Source: Candidatus Cryptobacteroides faecavium (GTDB lineage: Bacteria; Bacteroidota; Bacteroidia; Bacteroidales; UBA932). Taken from it: DNA of 34,686 nt. Each line of letters begins with the position of its first letter. Position 1 is the first letter of the stretch. This document shows positions 10,152 to 18,639 of the stretch, in pieces. Position numbers and translations under genes: made by a program. The DNA lies in NCBI GenBank assembly GCA_017694995.1, contig JADIMB010000091.1, positions 1 to 34,686 of the forward strand, read 5' to 3'. The notes below the pieces were generated by a model that made no database searches, was not told the DNA's origin, and worked only from the letters and a program-made list of their open reading frames with translations.

Positions 10152-12193
10152 TTACCATTTGTCTGCAGCATCCTTCATGTCATACAGAAGCCGCGGACGT
10201 GTCATGGTTTCCTGGTAGATGTTCCCGAATGGATCGGTGACTTTGATTACGACTGAGGATGTCGGGTTGGCGGTCGACACTTCGAACAGATGGGAGGTCA
10301 ATCCGGTAGGGAATGTCATGCTTGTCGAGCCGTTGGTCCCGCTGTTCATCCTTGCCATATTGAAAAGTACGGTGTGGAGAGGGTCATATCCTTCTATCCT
10401 GGTAACGTTTCTCTTTACGCCGTTTTCGGTGACCTCTATTTCCCATCCCGGACCGTAGTCAAATACGTTTATGAGCACTTTGTTCGTAGATGTGGTGTTC
10501 TCGGCCTTGTCCCAGCCATTCGCATACTGCGAGAAGAAGCTGTCGGAAACGTTTGTTTTCGATTCCGGGCAGTACAGTTCACGTGTGATAAGGCAGTTTT
10601 TCAGGTCGTAGGCCCGGAACTGGTAGGCCTTGTCCCTGTCGAGAGCCTTGAAGTGCCATTTTATGTCATTCCCGTCTATGTCGAATATCTTGTAGCCCGA
10701 CGGGGTGCCGTCCCCGTTTATGCGGCACTTGTTGCCGGAGTAGTATCCTGTCCACCACCATGTACCGCAGACTGCGGCAAGGTTGTGCTCGACCATACTG
10801 TCCGATATTCTGTTGGTGTAGTTTACATGGGTGTGTCCTGACAGGAAATGCACATTATAGCCGTCGAGCCAGCTGAAGATCTGGGTGCGGAACTGTGCCG
10901 GCATGTTGTAGGTGAAATTACCTTCTTCATCAGGTCTTCCTGTCACCTGTATGTGGGTGCAGAACATGATTGTGCTCCCTGCCGGAACAGTCTCCAGGTC
11001 AGCCTTGAGCCATTTCATCTGGTTGTCGGTAAATCCTGTCTCATAGTCCTGGACATTCCCGCCCTCGTTATGGAACAGGGTGTCATCCATCAGGATATAG
11101 TGGATGTCGCCGATATTTACGGAGTAATATGTAGGCCCGATGTTCTCCCTGAATGCTTCTGCGGCCAGAAAATCGTCAGATATGTTAGGGTCGTTGTCGT
11201 GGTTGCCGGGCAGGCTGTATATAGGGATGTCCAGGCCGGACATCGTTTCTGCATAGTCGGCGAGTGAATAGCTGTTCGTGTACCAGTACTCGTCCCATGC
11301 AAGATCCCCGAGTGCCAGTGCATACAGTGCCGTATTCTCGGATTCGGCCAGTGCTGTCTGCTGTCTGATATCCGGCAGGAAGTATTGTTCAAACTGGTTC
11401 AGGTCATCGGTCCTGTTTGCAAGATGGGTATCGGTAAAGACGGCCAGCCTGCTTTTGCTGTTTTCTTCAGGCTCGAGAATGAAGTTGTGTACTTCATAAG
11501 TGGATTTTGGACTGGTGAATTTTTTGAAGAACGTACGGTCCTGTTGACGGCGACCCTGTAGTTTTTCGGTACCGAAATGAACACGAAGCCTTCTTCTTTT
11601 TCTGAGCGGAGATAATACTGGCCCTTGTCATCTGTCGTGGTCACTATCTCCCCGTCCGATACGGCTACGCCGGGGACAGGATTCCCTTCATAGTCAATCA
11701 CCCTTCCATAGGAAGTGTAGCCTGCTTTCTGTTCTACGGGGCCGGAGTCAGTGACAGACACGAACACCTGCCCCTGCGGAGTCCTCCCGTTTGCGCTGAC
11801 AGACACATCGCACATTCCGCCGATGAACCTGAAGCCGTCTGGAACGCTGAAGAATGCTCCGGAGGTATTGTCCGCTTCAGTACATACGAAAGTCCAGGAT
11901 GTGGCAGCATCATAACGCAGCTTTATCGTGATTTCGTCACCTTCTGCAAAGTCCTTTACCGGCAGATTCCATTCTCCGGCAAGAGGAATTTCAATGGTTT
12001 CCCCTTGGTTCAGTCCAAGTTCGAAGTCATTGAATGATACAAGCCCTTCTCCTTCCTCTCCCTCATCCGGTTTGCCGTTGTCTTCCTCTTCAGGAGGGTT
12101 GACCGGATCTTTGGCACAGCTTTCGGCGCACATTGTCCCGAATGCCAGGATGATAAGGAACCTGGATAATATTGGTATCAGTAACTGTTTCAT
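10152..12193 (-). pseudogene. Calcineurin-like phosphoesterase lipoprotein, frameshifted
   Basis: If intact this would be a secreted metallophosphoesterase of about 680 residues. The first part (12193 to about 11535) has a signal sequence with possible lipid Cys26, an acidic linker, and a carboxypeptidase-regulatory-like domain (YGRVIDYEGNPVPGVAVSDG ... GQYYLRSEKE). It ends out of frame at 11399. The rest lies in another frame, open from 11531 to 10152, starting FFKKFTSPK. It carries all catalytic motifs: FTDTH, ALGDLAWD, LPGNHDND, CTHIQ and SGHTH, followed by the C-terminal beta domain. The fault is a missing base near 11531-11537, probably one C of a CC pair that would give VPFFKKF. The start codon overlaps the nucleoside hydrolase stop (ATGA), indicating translational coupling. 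It probably supplied the phosphate-removing step for phosphorylated ribosides. Confidence 0.87.
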
Positions 12194-13173
12194 TTTATGG
12201 ACATTTCAATTATATATTCTTTCAGGGCCTGAGGCTGGTCTATTGTTGCAGACAGGACATGATGCCTGCCCTTTTCATCGGGAGTAAAGTGTGTATATCC
12301 TTTATCGTCGACAGAGATTTTTCCGGCCGGGCTCATTGTAAAGAGGTCGGGCCTGAGAAGGTATACTATGCTGAGTATGTCCCAGCTCGGTTTGTCATAA
12401 GGCATTTTCCCGTATAGCTTGTATGCTTCTGCCACTGGATTGAGCCCTTCGAATCCGAGATTTTCTTCTATGGGCCAGCATGGGTATACCGCCTGCTTCC
12501 CGATTTCAAACGGATTCTGGATGATTTCTCCGGGCCACTGGGCAAAGACTTTCTGCATTGCGGGGATGTCATTTTTGACATTGTATTCGGCGCGCTTCTT
12601 GTCCCCATAGCTGCCTGCCATGATTGACAGTGTCCTGGCTTTCTTTGCTACAAGCTCTTTCCCGGAAAGGGGTGAGTATTCGTCGGCCGGGCTGTCGAGC
12701 AGCTGGGCAAGGGTAGTCCCGAATCCGAGGGAGACAAAACAGACGGAGTTGTCTTCAGCCTCGCTTAGCAATTTCCTGTACAGCTTCACCGGTTCATGGA
12801 ACTTGCCTCCCTTGCTTTCTGTGAATCCCATGTTGCATGGCCCGGCTGTATAGTCTGCATAGTTGCTGATTTCTTTTACCGGGGTTTCCGACATTGCTAT
12901 TTCGATTTCCGGATGCCCGTAATATGTGTTCAGAATGTCTACATATCTTGCCGGGGTGTCCGACAGTTTATGGCAGCCTACGGCAAGTATCCTGATTTTC
13001 CCCTGGTCCTCTGCCTTGTGGGCGACAGCCAGGGCTAGTGCATCATCGATGTCATTCCCCATGTCGGTTTCGATGATTACCGGCATCGGCTCCTGTCCGC
13101 CTTCAGGTGTCCGGCTGCAGGCTGCTGCGGACAGCAGTACAGATAAGATCAAAGCAAATTTTTTCATATTCAA
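12190..13173 (-). CDS. Nucleoside hydrolase-like lipoprotein
   Basis: Predicted to cleave the N-glycosidic bond of ribonucleosides, giving base and ribose outside the cytoplasm. The product has 327 residues. A signal peptide ends in SAAAC (Cys19). The Ca2+-binding signature of the inosine-uridine nucleoside hydrolase fold follows at residues 35-45 (ETDMGNDIDDA; Asp37, Asp41, Asp43, Asp44). Later family features are VSLGFGTTLAQLL, MAGSYG, AEYNVKNDIPA in the usual AEFN-like position, and PSWDILSIVYLL. Lipidation is uncommon for cytoplasmic family members but fits the surface nucleoside hydrolases of Bacteroides ribose loci. It is 14 bp downstream of the transporter gene and overlaps the phosphoesterase start by four bases. 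Confidence 0.9.
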   Translation of the reverse strand: MNMKKFALILSVLLSAAACSRTPEGGQEPMPVIIETDMGNDIDDALALAVAHKAEDQGKIRILAVGCHKLSDTPARYVDILNTYYGHPEIEIAMSETPVKEISNYADYTAGPCNMGFTESKGGKFHEPVKLYRKLLSEAEDNSVCFVSLGFGTTLAQLLDSPADEYSPLSGKELVAKKARTLSIMAGSYGDKKRAEYNVKNDIPAMQKVFAQWPGEIIQNPFEIGKQAVYPCWPIEENLGFEGLNPVAEAYKLYGKMPYDKPSWDILSIVYLLRPDLFTMSPAGKISVDDKGYTHFTPDEKGRHHVLSATIDQPQALKEYIIEMSIK

Positions 13174-13187
13174 TACATTTTAATCCA

Positions 13188-14189
13188 TCAATTCCCTCCC
13201 GAGAGTATTATGAATCCCAGGCCTGCGATGAACAGGATGAACATCACGGCCAGAAGGGTGTAGACGTTCGCCCTGGCTCCCTTGAATTCTTTCCAGACGA
13301 ATACTCCCCAGATGGCTGCGACCATAGGGGCCCCCTGGCCGAGGGCGTATGAGATTGCGGCCCCGGCCTTGCCTGAGGCTATGTAGCTTAGGGCCGTGCC
13401 GAGGCACCAGATGGCGCCCCCGAGCATGCCGACCATGTGGGTCTTGAAGCTGCCCTGGAAGTATGCCCTGTACGGGACAGGTTCCCCTATGAAAGGCTTT
13501 TTCATCACGATGGTGTTGAAAATCAGGTTGCTGGCGAAGATTCCCAGGGCGAGGATCACGATAGCTGTGTACGGGGTGGCTTTGCCTTGGGCCGGGTCCA
13601 CGAAGTTGTCAAGGTCCATCGCCGCAGCGACGAAGCGGTAGAAAAACGACATCAGGGTGCCGGCTACGACGGCCAGGACAATCCCCTTTGATGAATCTTC
13701 CTTTTTACGCTCGACCTTTCCGGAGGCGATGCCGTTGCAGATGATTGCACAGACTATCAGCGCCACTCCGGTAAAGAGGATGACCGGATCCCCTTTCGGT
13801 GCTCCGATGTAGTTGATGGCTGTACCTAACGCCAGAGAAATCCCCACCCCGAGCGGGAATGCCACGGCGAGTCCGGCTATGCTTGTGGATGCCGAGAGAA
13901 GAATGTTCGAGGCATTGAAAATGACGCCTCCGAGAAGAATGCTCAGGACGGCCTTCGGACTGACCTGCGCGATGTCTTCAAGGAACGGGCGGCCTTCGTT
14001 TCCGATGCTTCCCATAGTGAAGGCTATCAGCAGGGAGAACAGGACTATGCCTATCACATAATCCCAGTAGAAGAGCTCGTATCTCCAGCTTTTGGCTGCG
14101 AGTTTCTGGGTGTTGGCCCATGAGCCCCAGCACAACATGGTGATAAAGCAAAGTATCACCGCCAATGGGTAACTGTGTACGATGAACAT
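13188..14189 (-). CDS. Ureide permease/GRP-type sugar or nucleoside transporter
   Basis: Inner-membrane permease of 333 residues with about ten hydrophobic segments, belonging to the drug/metabolite transporter superfamily. The N-terminal pattern CWGSWANTQKLA...RYELFYWDYVIG, the IAFTMGSIG...FLEDIAQVSP segment and SIAGLAVAFPLGVGISLALGTAINYI resemble the ureide permease and glucose/ribose porter families. Placed between ribokinase and nucleoside hydrolase with gaps of 27 and 14 bp, its likely substrate is ribose or a nucleoside carried across the inner membrane. Family membership is fairly sure; the substrate is inferred from context. Confidence 0.88.
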   Translation of the reverse strand: MFIVHSYPLAVILCFITMLCWGSWANTQKLAAKSWRYELFYWDYVIGIVLFSLLIAFTMGSIGNEGRPFLEDIAQVSPKAVLSILLGGVIFNASNILLSASTSIAGLAVAFPLGVGISLALGTAINYIGAPKGDPVILFTGVALIVCAIICNGIASGKVERKKEDSSKGIVLAVVAGTLMSFFYRFVAAAMDLDNFVDPAQGKATPYTAIVILALGIFASNLIFNTIVMKKPFIGEPVPYRAYFQGSFKTHMVGMLGGAIWCLGTALSYIASGKAGAAISYALGQGAPMVAAIWGVFVWKEFKGARANVYTLLAVMFILFIAGLGFIILSGGN

Positions 14190-14216
14190 GGTGTTTTCAG
14201 TTGTTTTTATAAGGAT

Positions 14217-15119
14217 TTAGAGTTCTCTGATATATGGTATGGACTGCTGGGCGCCTATCCTCTGTACCGACAGGGCCGAGGCCCTGGTGGCGAATCCGGC
14301 CGCTTCGGTGAGGGACTTCCCGTCGGCAAGGGCGACGCATACTGCGCCGCAGAACGTGTCTCCGGCCGCGGTGGTGTCTTTGGCCTGTACCCTGACGGCC
14401 GGGATGAATTCTGTCCGGCCTCCGCTGTCCGTGACGGACGAGCCTTTTGCGCCCATTGTGATAATGACATTTGCCGCGCCCTTCACCTGCAGTATCCTGG
14501 CCGCCTCCGCTGCGCTTTCCGGGCTGTCTATCTGTACTCCGGTCAGGGCCTGGGCTTCAGTCTCGTTGGGTATTATGAGGTATGTGTCCCTGTATAGCCC
14601 GTCGGGTAGGGCCTGCGCCGGGGCCGGGTTCAGTACCACTTTTACATCGGCCTCACGTGCCGCCATTGCGGCCGCCACCACGGTCTCGAGCGGTATCTCC
14701 AGCTGCAGGAGCATTATGGCTGCTTCGGAAATGGACTGGCCTATGGAGGAGATGTCCTCCGGTTTGAGGTCATAATTGGCTCCGGGGGCCACTGCAATGC
14801 AGTTTTCCGCATGGTCGTCGACATAGATCAGCGCCACTCCTGAAGGCTGCGGCGAGGTCATGACATGCGAGGTGATGATCCCCTCTTCGCGGTAGCGCTG
14901 TACGGACGCCCTTCCGAAGATGTCGTCCCCGACCTTGCATACGAACTCGGCATTGCCTCCCAGGCGGCTTACCGCGACAGCCTGGTTCGCACCTTTCCCG
15001 CCTCCTCCCATGGAGAAGGTGCCTCCCATGACGGTCTCCCCCGGGCCTGGCAGCCTGGATGTCTTGACGGTCATGTCAGTGTTGCTGCTGCCGATTACGA
15101 TGATTTTATTTCTTTTCAT
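14217..15119 (-). CDS. rbsK: Ribokinase (PfkB family)
   Basis: Cytoplasmic kinase converting D-ribose and ATP to ribose 5-phosphate. I choose the ATG at 15119 (MKRNKIIVIGSSNTD), because the longer frame from 15182 runs through the promoter and operator. The 300-residue protein has the N-terminal PfkB glycine signature GGGGKGANQAVA at residues 38-49, the substrate-binding N-terminal motif SSNTDM, the motif LNPAPA and IPNETEA, and the C-terminal signature DTTAAGDTFCGA with catalytic base Asp254. The length is normal for RbsK. It is the first gene of the operon, so it directly follows the LacI-controlled promoter. Confidence 0.95.
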   Translation of the reverse strand: MKRNKIIVIGSSNTDMTVKTSRLPGPGETVMGGTFSMGGGGKGANQAVAVSRLGGNAEFVCKVGDDIFGRASVQRYREEGIITSHVMTSPQPSGVALIYVDDHAENCIAVAPGANYDLKPEDISSIGQSISEAAIMLLQLEIPLETVVAAAMAAREADVKVVLNPAPAQALPDGLYRDTYLIIPNETEAQALTGVQIDSPESAAEAARILQVKGAANVIITMGAKGSSVTDSGGRTEFIPAVRVQAKDTTAAGDTFCGAVCVALADGKSLTEAAGFATRASALSVQRIGAQQSIPYIREL

Positions 15120-15137
15120 GGTGTTTTGAAATGTGGT

Positions 15138-15155
15138 TGCGCAATCGATTGAGTA
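15138..15155. promoter_or_regulatory. LacI-type operator
   Basis: TGCGCAATCGATTGAGTA is an inverted repeat around a central CG. Its inner 10 bp (CAATCGATTG, 15142-15151) are a perfect palindrome, and 7 of 9 positions match across the two half-sites. It lies 18 bp upstream of the ribokinase start and touches the predicted -7 box, which fits repression by the divergently encoded LacI-family protein. No binding data are available here. Confidence 0.7.
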
Positions 15156-15184
15156 AAAGTAAATAAATAAAATTGAAAACACAA
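15154..15184 (-). promoter_or_regulatory. Promoter of the ribose/nucleoside operon
   Basis: On the minus strand TTG (15184-15182) is followed after 20 bp by TACTTTTA (15161-15154), an imperfect TAnnTTTG -7 element. The operator overlaps its downstream edge. The match to the consensus is moderate; position and spacing support it. Confidence 0.5.
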
Positions 15185-15192
15185 TACTTTCA

Positions 15193-15224
15193 TTTTAAAA
15201 ATATGTTAATTTTTCTTAAATTTG
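15193..15224 (+). promoter_or_regulatory. Promoter of the LacI-family regulator gene
   Basis: TAAATTTG at 15217-15224 matches the Bacteroidetes -7 consensus TAnnTTTG exactly. About 20 bp upstream is only a T-rich TTTT in place of the -33 TTTG. It lies 48 bp before the regulator start codon. Confidence 0.55.
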
Positions 15225-15272
15225 TGGAAATCATTGAGCGCTAAGTGTATACTTGAATTTGACCTCATTCCG

Positions 15273-16292
15273 ATGAAAAAGGATACTTTGCAGACAATAG
15301 CGGAGCGGACCGGCTTCTCGAAGTCCACCGTATCGCGCGTGGTTTCAGGGCAGGGCCGGCGTTACAGGATAAGCGAGGCCGCCATATCGAAAATACAGGA
15401 CGAGATCCGGGCATGCGGGTACACCCCGGACCTTATTGCACAGGGCCTCAGGACGAGGCGGACTAATACCGTGGGGCTGACCATCCCGTCCATCGACAAC
15501 CCGTTCTTCGCGAGCCTTTCGGGCAATATCATCACGAGGCTGAAGCGATGCGGGTACAATATTCTCCTGTCCGACTCGATGGAGACGGAGGAGAACGAGA
15601 GGGCGGCCATCAATTCTTTCGTGTCGCGGAAGGTGGACGGGATCATTGCCGTCCCTGTGAGCAAGTCCCCGTCGTTCATCGAAGGGGTAAGCGCATCCAT
15701 CCCGGTAGTCCTGATAGACAGGTACTATGAAAACACTTTTCTCCCGTATGTCTGCACCGACAATTATGCAGGGGCGCGCAGGGCCACGGAATATCTCCTG
15801 TCCAAGGGCTACAGGAACATAATGGCCATCCAGGGGGTCCGTTCTTCCATGCCGAACAAGGAAAGGGTCAAAGGGTTCCTGGATGCGGTCCGTCTGGGCG
15901 GGATCCCGGACGCGGAAGGGTTTGTAACCGGCGATTCGTTTTCGGTGGAGAACGGGGCCCGGGAGATTGAGGCCGTGCTTTCCGCAGGAAGGAAAATAGA
16001 TGCGGTTTTCGCGTTCAGCACCACTATACTGCTCGGTGTAATAAGATCCCTCAGGGAGCATGGCCTCCGGATTCCTGACGATGTGGCCGTCGTTTCATTT
16101 GATGACAATGTCTTCCTGGACTATATGGACCCTCCTATAAGCCGTGTCGCCCAGAATACGGACAGGATGGGGGAGGCCACCGTTGATATCCTGATGAAAC
16201 TCATGTCCTCCTCCGGCTCCGGCGGGGAGTCCGGCATGGAGGACGGCCAGATGCTCATAATGCCGGAGCTTATCATCAGGGGCAGCTGCTGA
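15273..16292 (+). CDS. LacI-family transcriptional regulator
   Basis: DNA-binding regulator of 339 residues, transcribed divergently from the ribose/nucleoside operon and most likely its repressor. The N-terminal helix-turn-helix (residues 5-22, TLQTIAERTGFSKSTVSRVV) is the classic LacI head. The hinge YTPDLIAQGLRTRRTNTVGL leads into a periplasmic-binding-protein-like effector domain with DNPFFASL, VDGIIAVP, VVLIDRYY and the C-terminal VAVVSFDDNVFLDYMDPPISRVAQN. I prefer the ATG at 15273 over the upstream frame start at 15222, since family members begin just before the helix-turn-helix and 15222 overlaps the -7 region. The effector is probably ribose or a phosphorylated ribose; this is inferred. 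Confidence 0.93.
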   Translation: MKKDTLQTIAERTGFSKSTVSRVVSGQGRRYRISEAAISKIQDEIRACGYTPDLIAQGLRTRRTNTVGLTIPSIDNPFFASLSGNIITRLKRCGYNILLSDSMETEENERAAINSFVSRKVDGIIAVPVSKSPSFIEGVSASIPVVLIDRYYENTFLPYVCTDNYAGARRATEYLLSKGYRNIMAIQGVRSSMPNKERVKGFLDAVRLGGIPDAEGFVTGDSFSVENGAREIEAVLSAGRKIDAVFAFSTTILLGVIRSLREHGLRIPDDVAVVSFDDNVFLDYMDPPISRVAQNTDRMGEATVDILMKLMSSSGSGGESGMEDGQMLIMPELIIRGSC

Positions 16293-16330
16293 CACGGCCG
16301 TCCGCATCCGACCCCCCGAAAACTATTCGA

Positions 16331-16355
16331 GATGGGGGTGAACTTCTCACCCCAT
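16331..16355 (+). terminator. Possible terminator of the regulator gene
   Basis: An inverted repeat pairs GATG-GGGGTGA with TCACCCC-ATC around ACTTC, with one bulged base. The following tract (CCTATTTCTT) is only moderately T-rich. It lies 38 bp after the regulator stop codon. Confidence 0.5.
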
Positions 16356-16370
16356 CCCTATTTCTTGGGA

Positions 16371-16401
16371 TTTACAGGACAGCCTGCACTCTTTATCTTT
16401 G
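16371..16401 (+). promoter_or_regulatory. Promoter of the gingipain-like peptidase gene
   Basis: TTTA (16371-16374) and TATCTTTG (16394-16401, a full TAnnTTTG match) are 19 bp apart. The -7 box lies 25 bp before the ATG at 16427. Downstream genes as far as 24537 may be read from here, as no terminator is visible between the peptidase and the receptor. Confidence 0.6.
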
Positions 16402-16426
16402 CCAGTCTTATTAATGGTTGGTATAG

Positions 16427-18592
16427 ATGAAGAAATTGTTTTTATCTGTTTTCTGCGCATTGTCAGTCTTTGCGCTTTCCGCTAAATATACGCCCTCGGT
16501 GGCCCTGGTGGTGGATTCCGGCACCAGGACGGCAGCAGGGGAAGGATTGTCCCTTTATGCCGGGGCCATAATGGAGGACGGCAAGGAGGTCATAGTCATA
16601 GAAGATGTATGGCACTGTCCCGACTCGATACGGGCGCACCTGGAGACTCTCTACCGGACGCGGAATCTTGAAGGGGCCGTGTTCATCGGGGACATTCCCA
16701 TCCCAATGATTAGGGATGCGCAGCATCTGACGACAGCTTTCAAGATGGACCAGTCGAGGGACTGGAAAGAGTCTTCGGTCCCGTCGGACAGGTTCTATGA
16801 CGATTTTGACCTGAAATTCGATTTCCTCAGGGAGGATGAGGACAGTCCCCTCTATTTCTATTATTCCCTGAGGGCGGATTCCCCGCAGTATATTTCGAGT
16901 GACATATATTCGGCCAGGATAAAGGCCCCTGCCGTCCCGGGCAGGACGAAGCATGAGGCTGTGGACGAGTGCCTCAGGAAGCTGGCCGCCGCCAAGTCGG
17001 GGGCACGCGTCATCGACAAGGTGCTGCATTTCGCGGGGCACGGGTACAATTCCGAGTCACACCGCGCCCGCACTGACGAGAACTGGGTGCTGAGGCACCA
17101 TTTCCCGCAGCTGGACAATGACAGGGACGCGCACCTGTGCTTCATAAATTATGATGAAGACCCTTTCGTGAAACCGCGCCTGAAGGCTGCCCTTGCCGAC
17201 AGTGATATTGACATCGCCGTCCTGCACCATCACGGTGCGGAGGATACGCAGTACCTCGGCGAGACGCCTGCACCTGTCACCGTAAAAGACTATATAGAGT
17301 CCGTCAGGCGCATCTTCCGCGGCAAAGTGTCCGGAAGCCGCGACCCCGGGGCGGCCAGGGATAGGTTCGTCTCCTCATACGGGGTGCCGGGCGAATGGGC
17401 GGACGGAGTTTCGGACCCGGAGGTGATGGCGGCAGACTCGGTCTTTGCCGCAGGTATGGATATGCATATACAGGACCTGGCGGACTTCACCCCTCAGGCG
17501 AGGTTCGTGATGCTGGATGCATGTTTCAACGGGGCGTTCCTGCAGGATGACTACATCGCGGGGCACTATGTGTTCGGGAACGGCGGTACCGTGGCCGTGA
17601 AGGCTAACTCGGTCAACACACTCCAGGACATCTGGTCCACCGAGCTCATAGGTCTGCTCGGCTGCGGGGTGAGCATCGGAAACTGGGCCAAGGAGCTTTT
17701 CACCCTCGAATCCCATATCATCGGCGACCCTACCTACAGGTTCACCACTTCCGTGGACGGGGTGCCTGCCGGTCTTGATATGGCCGTCACGGAACGCAGA
17801 TCGGACACCTCATACTGGCGCCGCCTGTTCAAAAAGACGGACATCCCTGACCTGAAGGCCCTTTCTCTTGTGATGCTCGCCCGTGAGGGCGCCCTCCCAC
17901 AGGAAAGCCTGATGCGACTGCTCGCGGATGACCCGGACCCGGTGGTAAGGACAGAGGCCTATGCACTTCTCAAGAAATACCTTGCCCCTGATCTTGCGGA
18001 GGCCACACGCGTGGCGCTTTCCGACAGCTACGAGCTGCTTTCGCGCCTTGCTGCCGCCGTGGCTGTGAAATCCGGCGACAGGGACCTGCTCCCTGTGCTT
18101 GTAAAGCTCTATTTCGACCCGTCGACTCCTACAAGGGTGTATTTCCAGGTCCGGGATGCCTTTGACCAGTACCCGGCCTCAGAAGTCCTCGCGGCTCTTG
18201 ACATGGCCCGGGCGGACAGCCCGCTATGGCCGGAGGAGGCCGCCTATGAGGCTTTCAGAAAATCTCTGGATAGGTCCGAACAGATGATGTACAGCGAACT
18301 CGGGGAACTGGGCGATACGGACATCCCGTTCCGGAAGAGGCGGCCTATAGTCACTCCGCAGAGGAACAAGTGCCAGACACAGCCCCTTGACGCCATGCTT
18401 TCGTATCTCCGGGACGGGACAGACAATGAAATGCGGCTCCTGATAGCCGAGACCCTGGGCTGGTATGTATATTCATCCGGGAAGGAGCGCATAATCTCTT
18501 TCCTCAGCACGCAGCTCGGTAGGGAGTCCGACCCGCAGGTGAAGAATGAAATCGTGAAGACCCTGAACAGGCTGTCCCCGGTAAAATATTGA
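16427..18592 (+). CDS. Gingipain-like (clan CD, C25-type) cysteine peptidase with HEAT repeats
   Basis: Secreted protein of 721 residues with a signal peptide (first 18 residues). The region FIGDIPIPMIR and SDRFYDDFDLKFDF resembles the start of gingipain-type catalytic domains. The candidate catalytic pair is His269 in VLHHHGAED and Cys366 in VMLDACFNGAF. The segment after the Cys (FGNGGTVAVKANSVNTLQ) matches the gingipain pattern. From about residue 470 to the end, helical pairs such as DDPDPVVRTEAYALLKKYL and DNEMRLLIAETLGW look like HEAT repeats. No type IX secretion C-terminal domain is evident, so it may stay in the periplasm or be held by a partner. It is followed after 46 bp by a TonB-dependent receptor, suggesting a joint role. 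Peptidase activity is inferred from the residues, not shown. Confidence 0.8.
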   Translation: MKKLFLSVFCALSVFALSAKYTPSVALVVDSGTRTAAGEGLSLYAGAIMEDGKEVIVIEDVWHCPDSIRAHLETLYRTRNLEGAVFIGDIPIPMIRDAQHLTTAFKMDQSRDWKESSVPSDRFYDDFDLKFDFLREDEDSPLYFYYSLRADSPQYISSDIYSARIKAPAVPGRTKHEAVDECLRKLAAAKSGARVIDKVLHFAGHGYNSESHRARTDENWVLRHHFPQLDNDRDAHLCFINYDEDPFVKPRLKAALADSDIDIAVLHHHGAEDTQYLGETPAPVTVKDYIESVRRIFRGKVSGSRDPGAARDRFVSSYGVPGEWADGVSDPEVMAADSVFAAGMDMHIQDLADFTPQARFVMLDACFNGAFLQDDYIAGHYVFGNGGTVAVKANSVNTLQDIWSTELIGLLGCGVSIGNWAKELFTLESHIIGDPTYRFTTSVDGVPAGLDMAVTERRSDTSYWRRLFKKTDIPDLKALSLVMLAREGALPQESLMRLLADDPDPVVRTEAYALLKKYLAPDLAEATRVALSDSYELLSRLAAAVAVKSGDRDLLPVLVKLYFDPSTPTRVYFQVRDAFDQYPASEVLAALDMARADSPLWPEEAAYEAFRKSLDRSEQMMYSELGELGDTDIPFRKRRPIVTPQRNKCQTQPLDAMLSYLRDGTDNEMRLLIAETLGWYVYSSGKERIISFLSTQLGRESDPQVKNEIVKTLNRLSPVKY

Positions 18593-18639
18593 TTTTTAGA
18601 GTAATATTATTAAACAAAAATTCGTCGGACTGACGTTAA
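18588..18639 (+). promoter_or_regulatory. Conserved upstream element, copy 1 (receptor gene)
   Basis: This stretch begins at the stop codon of the peptidase gene and runs into the receptor start codon. It aligns with the region upstream of the ECF sigma gene (33055 to 33006, minus strand) at 48 of 52 columns. The last part, TTCGTCGGACTGACGTTAA, is identical in both. The core CGTCG-GAC-TGACG is an inverted repeat with one G-T pair. It could be an ECF-type promoter (CGTC as -10 element) or an operator. Confidence 0.7.

Noticed and set aside
10120..10158. Upstream start for the BACON-LamG lipoprotein
   Set aside because: It puts 13 residues before a good lipoprotein signal peptide and overlaps the previous gene.
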